64,000 nt of DNA from positions 620,001 to 684,000 of the forward strand of contig NZ_CP029343.1 in the NCBI RefSeq assembly GCF_003143515.1. Reading direction: 5' to 3'. The notes below the pieces were generated by a model, which saw only the letters and a list, made by a program, of their open reading frames with translations, was not told the DNA's origin and searched no databases. A program made the translations under genes and the position numbers. Below, piece after piece: positions 12,422-20,903 of the stretch (its first letter is position 1; every line of letters starts with the position of its first letter). This stretch comes from Massilia oculi. Its GTDB lineage: Bacteria > Pseudomonadota > Gammaproteobacteria > Burkholderiales > Burkholderiaceae_D.

Positions 12422-12704
12422 TTCGTCGAATTGCTTGAACAGCGCCTTGACCTCGTCGTGCTGGCTGGTCAGGAGTTCGATCGCATCCTGCGGTTTCTCA
12501 TTCTTGCTCATGGTAGTACCCCCGTATTCTGTATGGTATGGATGGCTCGCTGGCCACGTTTCCAGCATGCGCCGCGGCTGCCGTGCGGACTGTACGGGAG
12601 CGCACGCTATGCGGGAATACCGGCCTGGCGTCTGGCGGCGCCGGACGCGCGCCGCCGGATTGCCAACTGTTGTATGATTTGGGAAACATTTAACAGAGCC
12701 TACG

Positions 12705-13427
12705 ATGACCGAACCGGCCCCATCGCCCCCCGACCCGGAGCTCGAGCGCCAGGTCGCGGCGCGCACCGCTGAACTCACCGAGATGCTGGCCTGGCTGGCC
12801 AACTGCTGGGACCAGGAACGCCGCCAGCTGGCGCGCCAGCTGCATGACAGCCTGGGCTCGTCGATGACGGCCCTGACCATGCACCTGGCCCTGCTCACCC
12901 AGAACCTGCCGGCCGACGGCAAGGCGCGCGAACGCGCGGCCCAGATGAAGACCCTGCTGGCCGGCATCATCGAAACCAACCGCACGATGCAGCTCGAGCT
13001 GTGGAACGACAAGCTCGAGTTCCTTGGCCTGCGCGCCGCGCTGGCCGAACTGGTGCCCGCCTTCGGCGCCGAGCGCGGCCTGAAGGCCCGCGCCAGCCTG
13101 CCCGACGACGACGGCGCCTGGTCGCGCGAGCACGGCGTGCTGTTGCTGCGCTGCGCCGAGGAAGGCCTGCGCAACGCCGCCGCCCATGCCCAGGCGACGC
13201 GGGTGGACGTGATCCTGGACGATGACGGCGAAATGGCCATGCTCACCGTGCGCGACGATGGCGTGGGGCCGGGCGAGGATGCGCTGGAAAAATCGTCGAA
13301 GGGTTGTCACGGCCTGCGCCTGCTGCGCGAACGCGCGCGCTACCTGGGCGGCAACCTGACCCTGGCGCGCGCCGACAACGGCGGCGCGATATTGCAGATG
13401 ACCTTGCCGCGCCAGCTGGCGGCCTGA
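12705..13427 (+). CDS. Soluble NarL-type (HisKA_3) sensor histidine kinase
   Basis: 240 residues with no transmembrane helix or sensor domain. The phospho-His lies in RRQLARQLHDSLGSSM (about residue 45), the HisKA_3 signature. A compact ATPase follows with an N box (EEGLRNAAAHAQATRV), VRDDGVGP and the terminal GLRLLRERARYLGG. Such minimal kinases pair with LuxR-type regulators; none is adjacent. The short N-terminal helix could be a coiled coil that docks on a separate sensor. It is divergent from hemerythrin and convergent with the NADH dehydrogenase gene, with a perfect palindrome between. Confidence 0.85.
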   Translation: MTEPAPSPPDPELERQVAARTAELTEMLAWLANCWDQERRQLARQLHDSLGSSMTALTMHLALLTQNLPADGKARERAAQMKTLLAGIIETNRTMQLELWNDKLEFLGLRAALAELVPAFGAERGLKARASLPDDDGAWSREHGVLLLRCAEEGLRNAAAHAQATRVDVILDDDGEMAMLTVRDDGVGPGEDALEKSSKGCHGLRLLRERARYLGGNLTLARADNGGAILQMTLPRQLAA

Positions 13428-13438
13428 AACAGGTCGGT

Positions 13439-13483
13439 GCACCAAGGACAACGGCGGCCAATGGCCGCCGTTGTCCTTGGTGC
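13439..13483. terminator. Bidirectional terminator: perfect 21-bp inverted repeat
   Basis: Arms 13439-13459 and 13463-13483 are exact reverse complements across a three-base loop (AAT). The element fills the gap between two convergent genes, 11 bases after one stop and 6 bases from the other. No T tract exists on either side, so it may need Rho or work by blocking read-through as a very stable hairpin. Confidence 0.7.
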
Positions 13484-13489
13484 CAGCAC

Positions 13490-14791
13490 CTAGTGCAGTT
13501 TGACCAGCGGCGTGCTGCGACGGATCAGGAAGCGCGCCACCGCCAGCAGCGCGGTGCGGGTAATGCCCATCACCGCGCGGTGGTGCATCAGGTGCAGGCT
13601 AGCGTACATCGAGCGCGCTACCGCGCCCTGCACGAACCAGCTGGCCCCGCGCAGCGAACCCATCAGGCTGCCGACGCTGGTGCTCTGCCCGACCGAGACC
13701 AGCGAACCGTAGTCGCGGTACGCATACGGCGAAGCCGAGGGCGCCTGGCCCTTGTCCATGCGCAGGAAGGCGGCCACCAGGTAATCCGCCTGCTGGTGCG
13801 CGGCCTGGGCGCGCGGCGGCACCGGCGCGCCATTGCCGTCGATGCAGACGGCGCAGTCGCCCAGCGCCCAGATATTCGGCACGCCTTTCACACGCAGGTG
13901 GGCGTCGACGTCAAGGCCGCCGCCGCGCGCGGTCGGCAGGCCCAGGCTGGCCAGCAGTTCGGGGGCGCGGATGCCGGCGGCCCACACGCACAGGTCGGCG
14001 GGGTAGACATTGCCCTTGCCGTCGACGACCTTGTCGGCCTCGATCGCGGTGACGCGGCAGTCGGCCACCACATCGATGCCGCGCTTGCCGAGCAGGTCGT
14101 GGGCCGCTTTCGACACCCGTTCGGGCAGCGGCGCCAGGATGCGCGGCGCGCCCTCGAGGATGGTGATGCGCACGTCGCGCTTGACGTCCATGCGCGCGAA
14201 GCCATAGCGCGCATAAGCGCCAGACGCTTCGCGCAGCTCGGCGGCCAGCTCGACGCCGGTGGCGCCGCCGCCGATGATGACCACGTCCAGGCCAGTTTCC
14301 TTGCCCTCCTCGCGCTGCTGCTCGACCGCCAGCATCAGGCGCAGCATGCGCAGGCGGAAGCGCTCGGCGTCCTCGGTCGCGTTCAGCGAGATCGAGTGCT
14401 CTTCAGCGCCCGGGACGCCGAAGTAATTCGAGGTGCTGCCGATCGCCATCACCAGCGAGCCATAGCCCAGGCGCCGCACGGGGAGCACTTCTTCGTCGTC
14501 GGTGGCGGCGTGCACCGCACCGATCTCGATCGCCTGGCCGGCGGCGTCGAGTCCCGTCATCGGGCCAAGCACGAAATTGAATCCATTGTCGTGGGCCAGC
14601 ATGGCGTACGACAGTCCTTCCTGGTGGATGTCCAGGGTGCCGGCGGCGACTTCATGCAGCGACGGCTTCCAGATATGATAAAGGCGGCTGTCGACCAGCG
14701 TCACCTTGGATGGACCCAGTTTGCGGCCCAGTTTGCAGGCCAGCTCGAGTCCGCCGGCGCCGCCACCCACGATCACGATATCGCTACGCAA
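13490..14791 (-). CDS. ndh: Type II NADH:quinone oxidoreductase
   Basis: 433 residues. A single-subunit, non-proton-pumping flavoprotein that passes electrons from NADH to quinone at the inner face of the membrane. The FAD Rossmann motif is IVGGGAGGLELA at the N terminus; the NADH motif IIGGGATGVELAAEL is near residue 175; a C-terminal FAD contact is IWALGDCAV. The C terminus (MGITRTALLAVARFLIRR) is an amphipathic membrane-anchoring helix typical of Ndh. Length matches the family (about 430). It starts at ATG 14791. The LytTR gene upstream on the same strand is separated by about 100 bases. Confidence 0.93.
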   Translation of the reverse strand: MRSDIVIVGGGAGGLELACKLGRKLGPSKVTLVDSRLYHIWKPSLHEVAAGTLDIHQEGLSYAMLAHDNGFNFVLGPMTGLDAAGQAIEIGAVHAATDDEEVLPVRRLGYGSLVMAIGSTSNYFGVPGAEEHSISLNATEDAERFRLRMLRLMLAVEQQREEGKETGLDVVIIGGGATGVELAAELREASGAYARYGFARMDVKRDVRITILEGAPRILAPLPERVSKAAHDLLGKRGIDVVADCRVTAIEADKVVDGKGNVYPADLCVWAAGIRAPELLASLGLPTARGGGLDVDAHLRVKGVPNIWALGDCAVCIDGNGAPVPPRAQAAHQQADYLVAAFLRMDKGQAPSASPYAYRDYGSLVSVGQSTSVGSLMGSLRGASWFVQGAVARSMYASLHLMHHRAVMGITRTALLAVARFLIRRSTPLVKLH

Positions 14792-14916
14792 GTTGCCTCC
14801 TTCACAATGCCCTGCCCGGCAACGGCGCCGGGTCCTCGGACAATGTCGATTTTACTATGGCCGCGTGAATGACGTTGCGCATGTCGATATTCTTGACTAC
14901 ATATTACGGAACAGGT

Positions 14917-15663
14917 TCATGAAGGACTGGCTGACCGGTTCCTGAGGCGGATCGTGCCACGCCCGCTCTCGTCGCGCGCCACGCCGGCCACCGCGCGCAG
15001 GTTGACGATGGTCGAGCGGTGCACCTGCTTGAACATGGTCGGGTCGAGCACCTCGAGCAGGTCGCGGATGGGTTTGCGCAGCAGCGACTCGCCATCCGCC
15101 GTCATCACCACCGTGTACTTGGCGTCGGACTGGAAATACGCCACGTCGTCGACCAGGATCAGGCGCGTCTCGTTGCCGCGGCTGGCCGTCAGCCAGACCA
15201 GCGGCTGCGCGCGCGGCGCCGGCGGCGCCACCACCTGCAGCCGCGCCAGCAGTTCTGCCAGCGTGGCGGCATCGACGCCGCCGCGCGCCAGGCGCTCGCG
15301 CACCCGCGCCACGGTGGCGTTCAGGCGCTCGCGCGCCACCGGCTTGAGCAGGTAGTCGACCGCGCCGCGATCGAAGGCGTCGAGCGCGTACTGGTCATAG
15401 GCGGTGACGAACACGACCTCGGTGCCGAGGCCCGCCGCCAGCAGGCTCGACGCGACCTCCAGACCCGACAGCCCCGGCATGCGGATATCGAGGAAGGCGA
15501 CCTCGGGACGGTGGATCTCGATGGCTTCCAGCGCGCTGCCGCCGTCCTCGCACACGGCGACGATGTCCAGCCCGGGCCAGGCCTCGAGCAGCAATTTGAC
15601 CAGCTCGTCGCGCAGCAGCGCCTCGTCTTCGGCGACCACGCATTTAACGGTATCAGGCAGCAT
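14917..15663 (-). CDS. LytTR-family response regulator, C-terminal frameshift
   Basis: Receiver (1-120; VVAEDEALLRDEL, acceptor Asp in VAFLDIRMPGLSG near 57, LLKPV) plus a LytTR DNA-binding domain (about 150-245; VDDVAYFQSDAKYTVVM, FKQVHRSTIVNLRAV). LytTR proteins bind paired direct repeats upstream of their targets. As read, the last residues are unrelated to the family, but the next frame gives PVSQSFMNLFRNM with a stop at 14897, a normal LytTR ending. One base appears missing at about 14941-14950. The start ATG 15663 lies inside the kinase gene (11-base overlap), so the two are translated together. The cognate sensor is the upstream LytS-type kinase. Confidence 0.9.
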   Translation of the reverse strand: MLPDTVKCVVAEDEALLRDELVKLLLEAWPGLDIVAVCEDGGSALEAIEIHRPEVAFLDIRMPGLSGLEVASSLLAAGLGTEVVFVTAYDQYALDAFDRGAVDYLLKPVARERLNATVARVRERLARGGVDAATLAELLARLQVVAPPAPRAQPLVWLTASRGNETRLILVDDVAYFQSDAKYTVVMTADGESLLRKPIRDLLEVLDPTMFKQVHRSTIVNLRAVAGVARDESGRGTIRLRNRSASPS

Positions 15664-16933
15664 GGCGGCCTCCCGTCCCCTGCAACGCCAGCGGCACCGT
15701 GATGGTCGCCGCCACCCCGCTCGGGAAGTTGGCGACGATGGCGAAGCTGGCCCCTTTGCCGTAAGCCAGGCGCAGGCGTTCGCGCACATTGCGCAGGCCG
15801 ATGCCGGTGCCGGCGCCTTCGCTCGAGAAGCCGCGGCCGTCGTCGGCCACGGTCACGGCCACTGCCTGCGCGTGTTCGCCGCCCACCGCGCGGGCCAGGA
15901 TCCACACCGTGCCGCCGCCCGGCTTCGGTTCCAGCCCGTGCTTGATCGCGTTCTCCACGAGGGTCTGCAGCATCATCGGCGGGAACACCAGCCGCTGCAA
16001 CTCGTCCGGCACGTCGACCTGCAGCGACAGACGCGGCCCCATGCGGATCGCCAGGATGTCGAGGTAGGCGCGCGCCCGCTCGAGCTCTTCGCCCAGGGTC
16101 GACGGCGCATCCTCGGTGCGCGGCAGCGAATGGCGCAGGTACTGGATCAGGTTGCCCAGCATGGCGTCGGCGCGCGCCGGATCGCTGCGGGTGAGCACCT
16201 GGGCGCTGGCCAGGGTGTTGTACAGGAAGTGCGGCTCGACCTGGGCATGCAGCAGGTTCAGGCGCGCCACCGTGAGTTCCTTCTCGGTCACGCTCTCGCG
16301 CACCTGTTTCGCTTCTGCGCGGCGCCGCTCGGCGATGCGGCGCGCGATGGCGCGCACCACGGCCTCGGCGTTCTCGAGGTTGGTGCCATGGTCGACCAGG
16401 AACCAGTCAGTCCAGGCCGGCGCCTCGGGCTCGCAGATCAATGTGACGCTGCCGGCCACGTCGCCGTTGGGCGTCACCGTCGCCAGGATCTGGTTGCGCC
16501 GGTTGCCGAAGGTTTCCAGGCCCCACAACTGGGATGCCTCCTTGCCGTAGGGGTCGATGCGCGCGACCTTGGCCCGCACCTGCAGGCTGTCGCGCGCGCT
16601 GTCGACGACGGTGGCGCCGGGCAGTTCGCGGATGGCGGCATCGATCATGTCGAACGCCTCGCCCGCTTCGAGCGGAATCTCGATCTGGCGCCGCTGGCGG
16701 TTCGACAGGGTGCTGGCGTCCAGGTGGCCGATCACCAGGCGCACCCGGCGCATATGCGAAAACACCTCCAGCAACACCCAGCCGCACAGGGCGAAGCCGA
16801 GCAGCGGACCGACGGCGCCCAGGTCGACGTCGACCCGCTCCAGCAAGGTCTGGTTGAGGGTGATGCAGACGGCGAGGTAGCCCGCCAGCCAGGCCAGCAG
16901 CAGGCGGAAAACGTGGAACAGGCTTGCAAACAT
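15653..16933 (-). CDS. LytS-type (His_kinase family) membrane sensor kinase
   Basis: 426 residues. Two hydrophobic helices lie at the N terminus (about 5-25 and 40-60), followed by a cytoplasmic region of unknown fold with repeated mentions of charged loops (about 80-215), a coiled coil, and the His_kinase signature LLHAQVEPHFLYNTLASAQVL with the phospho-His in EPHFLYN. The ATPase part has LVENAIKHGLEPKPGGG, VADDGRGF and GIGLRNVRERL. It partners with the LytTR regulator that overlaps its 3' end by 11 bases. The start at 16933 places the first membrane helix properly; the in-frame upstream extension is not protein-like. The signal is unknown. Confidence 0.9.
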   Translation of the reverse strand: MFASLFHVFRLLLAWLAGYLAVCITLNQTLLERVDVDLGAVGPLLGFALCGWVLLEVFSHMRRVRLVIGHLDASTLSNRQRRQIEIPLEAGEAFDMIDAAIRELPGATVVDSARDSLQVRAKVARIDPYGKEASQLWGLETFGNRRNQILATVTPNGDVAGSVTLICEPEAPAWTDWFLVDHGTNLENAEAVVRAIARRIAERRRAEAKQVRESVTEKELTVARLNLLHAQVEPHFLYNTLASAQVLTRSDPARADAMLGNLIQYLRHSLPRTEDAPSTLGEELERARAYLDILAIRMGPRLSLQVDVPDELQRLVFPPMMLQTLVENAIKHGLEPKPGGGTVWILARAVGGEHAQAVAVTVADDGRGFSSEGAGTGIGLRNVRERLRLAYGKGASFAIVANFPSGVAATITVPLALQGTGGRHAA

Positions 16934-17168
16934 GATGTGCTTTCGGATGGTGAGAATGGGCCCACCATAGGCTATCCATTCCTTGCAAGACAGCATTATG
17001 CGACGGAGTCGGGACTGGGCCGACGAAATCGGGGCCAGGCGGCATGGGGCCGGTACGCTGTCGGGCGAAAAGACTGTTGCTTTCCACCTCTCATTACTAT
17101 TTTCAGACATATCCCCCCCCACCCCTGCCCGCTACAACATCTTTCCGATCAAAGGGTTTTATAGACAG

Positions 17169-17845
17169 ATGGTACTGAAACGCATCGTTGTCGCGCTGGC
17201 CGCCACGCTGGCCAGTGCCTGGGCCCACGCCGAAATCGGCGCCGCCGTCACCGCCACGCTGGGCACCACCGGCGCCGGCGTGCACCTGGTCGTGCCGATG
17301 GAGAGCAATCTCAACGGCCGTTTCGGCATCAATTACTTCAAGCACGATTTCGACAAGCGCACCGGCGGCATCAACTACGACGCGAGGGCCAAGCTGCAGA
17401 CCGTCGACGTGCTGTTCGACTGGTACGTGCTCGCCGACAGAGCGATCCGGCTGACCGGCGGCATCCTGTACAACGGCAACGAGATCAAGGGCCGCGGCCG
17501 TCCGAATGCCAACGGCCAGTACCTGATCAATGGCCGTGGCTATACCGCGGCCGATGTCGGCAACCTGGACGCGAACATCGACTTCCAGAAGGCCGCGCCG
17601 TACATCGCATCGGGTGGGGCAATGCCCTCACCCCGAACCAGCCTTGGCACCTCAGCGCCGATCTGGGCGCCTTCTACCAGGGCAAGGCGCACGTAAACCT
17701 GGTCAGCCGCGGCTGCACCAGCTCGCGCCTGACCTGCACCGTGCTCGCGACCGACGTCGCGCGCGAAAAAGCGCGCCTGGTCGAGCAGCTGTCGGACTGC
17801 AGGTTCTTCCCGGTGCTGCGGGCCAGCGTGTCGTACAGCTTCTGA
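17169..17845 (+). pseudogene. Outer-membrane beta-barrel-like protein, frameshifted
   Basis: Signal peptide (VLKRIVVALAATLASAWAHA) followed by alternating beta-strand-like segments (GRFGINYFKHDFD, LQTVDVLFDWYVL, IRLTGGILYNGNEIKG). The frame is lost after APYIA near 17607; the adjacent frame continues as GIGWGNAL, then DLGAFYQGKAHVNL, and ends PVLRASVSYSF with the terminal Phe of an outer-membrane barrel. One G appears missing in the ATCG at 17604-17607; 677 nt is one short of a codon multiple. About 225 residues when repaired. Two cysteines near the end could form a disulfide. I do not recognise the family; a small autotransporter-like or OmpW-like porin is possible. Confidence 0.7.
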
Positions 17846-17936
17846 GCGGCGCCGTTCCCGCCGGCGATACCGAACGCGCGCCATGCTAGAGACGGCCGGC
17901 GTATGATGGGCTTCCACCACCGGGAGGGAGTCCATC

Positions 17937-18074
17937 ATGTTGTCACGCCGAATGCTCGCCGCTGCACTGACCATGAGCTGCCTGCTGCTCGGCGGCTGCC
18001 GAGAGCACAACGAGCCGGTCAAGCCGATCACCGACCTGAGCCTGGGCTTGTCAGGCCAGTCTGCTCGCGGCTGA
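17937..18074 (+). CDS. Tiny lipoprotein, 45 residues
   Basis: ATG 17937 follows a strong GGGAGGGAG ribosome site. The protein begins with basic residues (MLSRRM), a hydrophobic run and the lipobox LLGGC, so a mature lipoprotein of about 24 residues is expected. It has no other domain. It resembles entericidin-like small lipoproteins in layout only; there is no sequence match that I recognise. The stop codon lies within the first unit of the 11-bp tandem repeat. It is transcribed alone between the barrel protein and the helicase. Confidence 0.6.
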   Translation: MLSRRMLAAALTMSCLLLGGCREHNEPVKPITDLSLGLSGQSARG

Positions 18075-18147
18075 TTCTCGTCTGATTCTCGTCTGATTCT
18101 CGTCTGATTTTCGGATGATTAACAGCTGATTCACGGCTGATTTGCAG
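18071..18147 (+). repeat. 11-bp tandem repeat, seven units
   Basis: Units start at 18071, 18082, 18093, 18104, 18115, 18126 and 18137. The first three are identical (CTGATTCTCGT); later ones drift but keep TGATT at the same phase. The block begins in the lipoprotein stop codon and lies about 120 bases before the helicase start. The period is close to one helical turn. Confidence 0.9.
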
Positions 18148-18264
18148 CGAATTCGCGCCAGATCCGCCGGCGCCGCCAGCGGCCGGCCGTCGTGATACGC
18201 CCATGCCGGCCTCCGGCAGGGTAAACTACGGCCTGTTCATTTTCGTCCCAAGGTTGTCCCATCC

Positions 18265-19509
18265 ATGTCGTTCGCATCCCTCGGCCTGATCGACCAGATC
18301 GTCCGCACCCTCGACGCCCTCGCCTACCACACTCCCACTGCCGTCCAGGAACAGGCAATCCCCGCCGTGCTGGCCGGCCGCGACGTGATGGCCGCGGCCC
18401 AGACCGGCACCGGCAAGACCGCCGGCTTCACCCTGCCCATCCTCCAGCGCCTGGCCAAGAGCGGCACCGTGGGCAGCAATGCGGTGCGCGCGCTGATCCT
18501 GGTGCCGACCCGCGAGCTGGCCGAGCAGGTGCACGAAAGCGTGCGCACCTATGCCGAAGGCCTGCCGCTGCGCACCATGGTCGCCTACGGCGGCGTGAGC
18601 ATCAACCCGCAGATGATGGCGCTGCGCAAGGGCGTGGACGTGATGGTCGCCACGCCCGGCCGCCTGCTCGACCTGCAGCGCCAGAACGCCGTGCGCTTCA
18701 ACGAAGTCAAGACCCTGGTGCTGGACGAAGCCGACCGCATGCTCGACCTGGGGTTCGCGCGCGAGCTCGACGGCCTCATGAAACTGCTGCCCAGGAAGCG
18801 CCAGACCCTGCTGTTTTCGGCCACCTTCTCGGACCAGATCCGCGCGCTGTCGAACCAGATGCTGCGCGATCCGGTGCGCATCGAGGCGACGCCGCGCAAC
18901 ACCACCGTCGCCGCGGTGAAGCAGTGGATCGTCCCGGTCGACAAGAAGCGCAAACCCGAGCTGTTCGTGCATCTGCTCAAGCGCCATGACTGGACCCAGG
19001 TGCTGGCCTTCGCCCGCACCCGCAAGGGCGTGGACGAGCTGGTGTCCCTGCTCGAAGCGAAGCGCATCACGGCCGACTCGATCCACGGCGACAAGCCGCA
19101 GCCGGCGCGCCTGCGCGCGCTCGAGCGCTTCAAGGCGGGCGAGGTGCGGGTGCTGGTGGCGACCGACGTCGCCGCGCGCGGCATCGACATCGACGACCTG
19201 CCGGCCGTGATCAACGTCGACCTGCCGATCGTGGCCGAAGACTACGTGCACCGCACCGGCCGCACGGGCCGCGCCGGCGCCACCGGCGAGGCGGTGTCGC
19301 TGGTATGCGCCGACGAAGTCGAGCAGCTGGCGGCGATCGAGGTGCTGACCCGGCAGACGCTCGAGCGCGTCGAGGAACCCGGCTTCGCGCCGGATCACCG
19401 CGTACCGGTGACGGATGCGAAGGGGCAGATCGTCAAGAAACCGAAGAAGCCCAAGAAGCCAAAGGGCGATGCGGCGGTGGTGAGCGAGGACGTGCGGTTC
19501 CGGCGCTGA
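18265..19509 (+). CDS. rhlE: DEAD-box RNA helicase, RhlE-like
   Basis: 414 residues. ATP-dependent RNA helicase used in ribosome assembly and RNA decay. Motifs in order: Q motif (TPTAVQEQAIP), I (AQTGTGKT), Ia (PTRELAEQ), Ib (TPGR), II (DEAD in LVLDEADRMLD), III (FSATF), IV (VLAFARTRKGVD), V (ATDVAARGIDI) and VI (HRTGRTGRAG). The C-terminal tail is short and Lys-rich (KKPKKPKKPKG), an RNA-contacting extension as in RhlE proteins. ATG 18265 is the natural start, as the DEAD fold begins at once. The 11-bp repeat lies upstream; it is convergent with the GNAT gene ten bases on. Confidence 0.9.
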   Translation: MSFASLGLIDQIVRTLDALAYHTPTAVQEQAIPAVLAGRDVMAAAQTGTGKTAGFTLPILQRLAKSGTVGSNAVRALILVPTRELAEQVHESVRTYAEGLPLRTMVAYGGVSINPQMMALRKGVDVMVATPGRLLDLQRQNAVRFNEVKTLVLDEADRMLDLGFARELDGLMKLLPRKRQTLLFSATFSDQIRALSNQMLRDPVRIEATPRNTTVAAVKQWIVPVDKKRKPELFVHLLKRHDWTQVLAFARTRKGVDELVSLLEAKRITADSIHGDKPQPARLRALERFKAGEVRVLVATDVAARGIDIDDLPAVINVDLPIVAEDYVHRTGRTGRAGATGEAVSLVCADEVEQLAAIEVLTRQTLERVEEPGFAPDHRVPVTDAKGQIVKKPKKPKKPKGDAAVVSEDVRFRR

Positions 19510-19519
19510 GCGCGCGAAC

Positions 19520-19972
19520 TCAGTCTGCCCGGCCCGGCTCCAAGGACTTGCGCATGGCGTAGCGCGCGCCGCCCGGCGGGAAACCGTCGAGGCGGCTGAA
19601 TACCGCATAGCCGAGCTTCTCGTAGAAACCGAGTGCCTGGAAGCTGAGCGTTTCGAGGAAGGCCTGCGTGCAGCCGCGGCGCACGGCTTCGCGCTCGGCT
19701 TCGAGCATCAGGGCGCGTCCCAAACCACGCGCACGCATATCGTCGGCGAGCCACAGCGCATGCACCTGCAGCCAGCCCACCCAGGTGTCGCCGGACAGGC
19801 CGCCGACCACCTTTCCGTCATGGTCGCGCAAGATTACCAGCAGCTCTTGCGGCGCTGCCCCGCCGGCGTGCGCCGCGTTGAAGTCGATGAGGCCCTGGAT
19901 GACGACGTTGGCGTCCTGGTAATCCGGTTGCGGTTCGACCGCAATCGAGAGGTCGATGGAATGGTTTGGCAT
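19520..19972 (-). CDS. GNAT-family N-acetyltransferase
   Basis: 150 residues. Acetyl-CoA binding motif A is visible as ADDMRARGLGRALMLEAEREAVRRGC, followed by LETLSFQALGFYEKLGYAVF (motif B). The N-terminal part has VVGGLSGDTWVGWLQVHALW, the beta strands preceding the acetyl-CoA loop. The acceptor is unknown; small amines, amino-acid-like molecules or antibiotics are typical. ATG 19972 is chosen because the domain starts about 20 residues later; an ATG at 20011 would add a short extension. Its stop is ten bases from the helicase stop on the other strand. Confidence 0.85.
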   Translation of the reverse strand: MPNHSIDLSIAVEPQPDYQDANVVIQGLIDFNAAHAGGAAPQELLVILRDHDGKVVGGLSGDTWVGWLQVHALWLADDMRARGLGRALMLEAEREAVRRGCTQAFLETLSFQALGFYEKLGYAVFSRLDGFPPGGARYAMRKSLEPGRAD

Positions 19973-20191
19973 GGCTGGCGGGCGGGCAAATGAAAGCGAT
20001 TTTACGATCATCGCCAGGGTGCGCATTGGATGCCGCGCCATCCCGAAGGCGTGACGGCCGACGCTTCCCCTGATGCGCCGGGCAAGATGGCAACGAAGTC
20101 CCCCGGGCGAGCGAAGAAGCGCACGTCCTGCTGATCGAACCGACCGGCACGCACAACAGCGGCGCCCCGCTGACCGCCGCTCCACGCCGCA

Positions 20192-20476
20192 TCATTTGAC
20201 GGATGCCGGAGGTTCCCCGTTCTTCGCGACATAGCGCCGATACTGCCATTCGAACGCATGCCAGGTCAGGACGCCGAACACGGTGCCCGCGATCAGCCAG
20301 GACGGGATGTTGAAGACGAGGGACGGCACGAACTGCTCGGGCTTGCGGAACCAGCCCGAGATCACGAAGAAGAAGTACATCGGGATGCCGTAGGCGAGCA
20401 GTCCGCGCTTGACGATCCACGATGCCATGCCGGCTTCGCGGTACTTGAACCACCTGATCGCGTGTATTTCCTTCAT
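20192..20476 (-). CDS. Small membrane protein, unknown
   Basis: 94 residues with two likely membrane helices: KRGLLAYGIPMYFFFVISGWF (about 22-42) and IPSWLIAGTVFGVLTWHAF (about 57-75). The ends are charged. There is no motif I recognise. It follows another small membrane protein by seven bases, so the two form an operon. The downstream GNAT gene is about 220 bases away. Confidence 0.65.
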   Translation of the reverse strand: MKEIHAIRWFKYREAGMASWIVKRGLLAYGIPMYFFFVISGWFRKPEQFVPSLVFNIPSWLIAGTVFGVLTWHAFEWQYRRYVAKNGEPPASVK

Positions 20477-20483
20477 CACGCTG

Positions 20484-20759
20484 TTAGCCCCGATCCAGCC
20501 TGCGCTCGATCGATGCGCCGGCCGCATAGAGCAGGATGAAGGCCGGCGTCATGAACAGCCCGTAGGCATCGGGCCACGAGATGATTTCCAGCGCGCGGTC
20601 CAGGCCCAGCCAGTGCGCCAGCGCCAGCTGGGCCGCGATCGGCAGCTCCAGGTAGGTGAACTGCGACCGGTAGTCGACATTGCCCAGCGAGACGAAACCG
20701 AGGCAGGTCGCGATGAACAGCGCGTAGGGAGCGCAAAAGAAAAGACCGAGTCGGGACAT
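20484..20759 (-). CDS. Small membrane protein, unknown
   Basis: 91 residues; three hydrophobic segments (LGLFFCAPYALFIATCLGFV, a weaker middle stretch, and LFMTPAFILLYAAGASIE). An N-terminal membrane start suits ATG 20759; the in-frame upstream extension reads like untranslated leader. It is the first gene of a two-gene unit with the next small membrane protein. No function can be assigned. Confidence 0.65.
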   Translation of the reverse strand: MSRLGLFFCAPYALFIATCLGFVSLGNVDYRSQFTYLELPIAAQLALAHWLGLDRALEIISWPDAYGLFMTPAFILLYAAGASIERRLDRG

Positions 20760-20903
20760 CGTGATCGATACGAGGTTCGAGTTGCAAATGCTAAGGCGGA
20801 TCGTCACGACGTGACAGGGCGACATGTACGGCAAGAATGGGCGCTACGATACCATCGTGGCTGCGTGCAAAGTTCACCTTTTGTCACTAAACGTCGCAAA
20901 ACA

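Noticed and set aside
12512..13246. N-terminal extension of hemerythrin
   Set aside because: It is antisense to the NarL-type kinase and has no conserved residues; a normal start exists at 12511.
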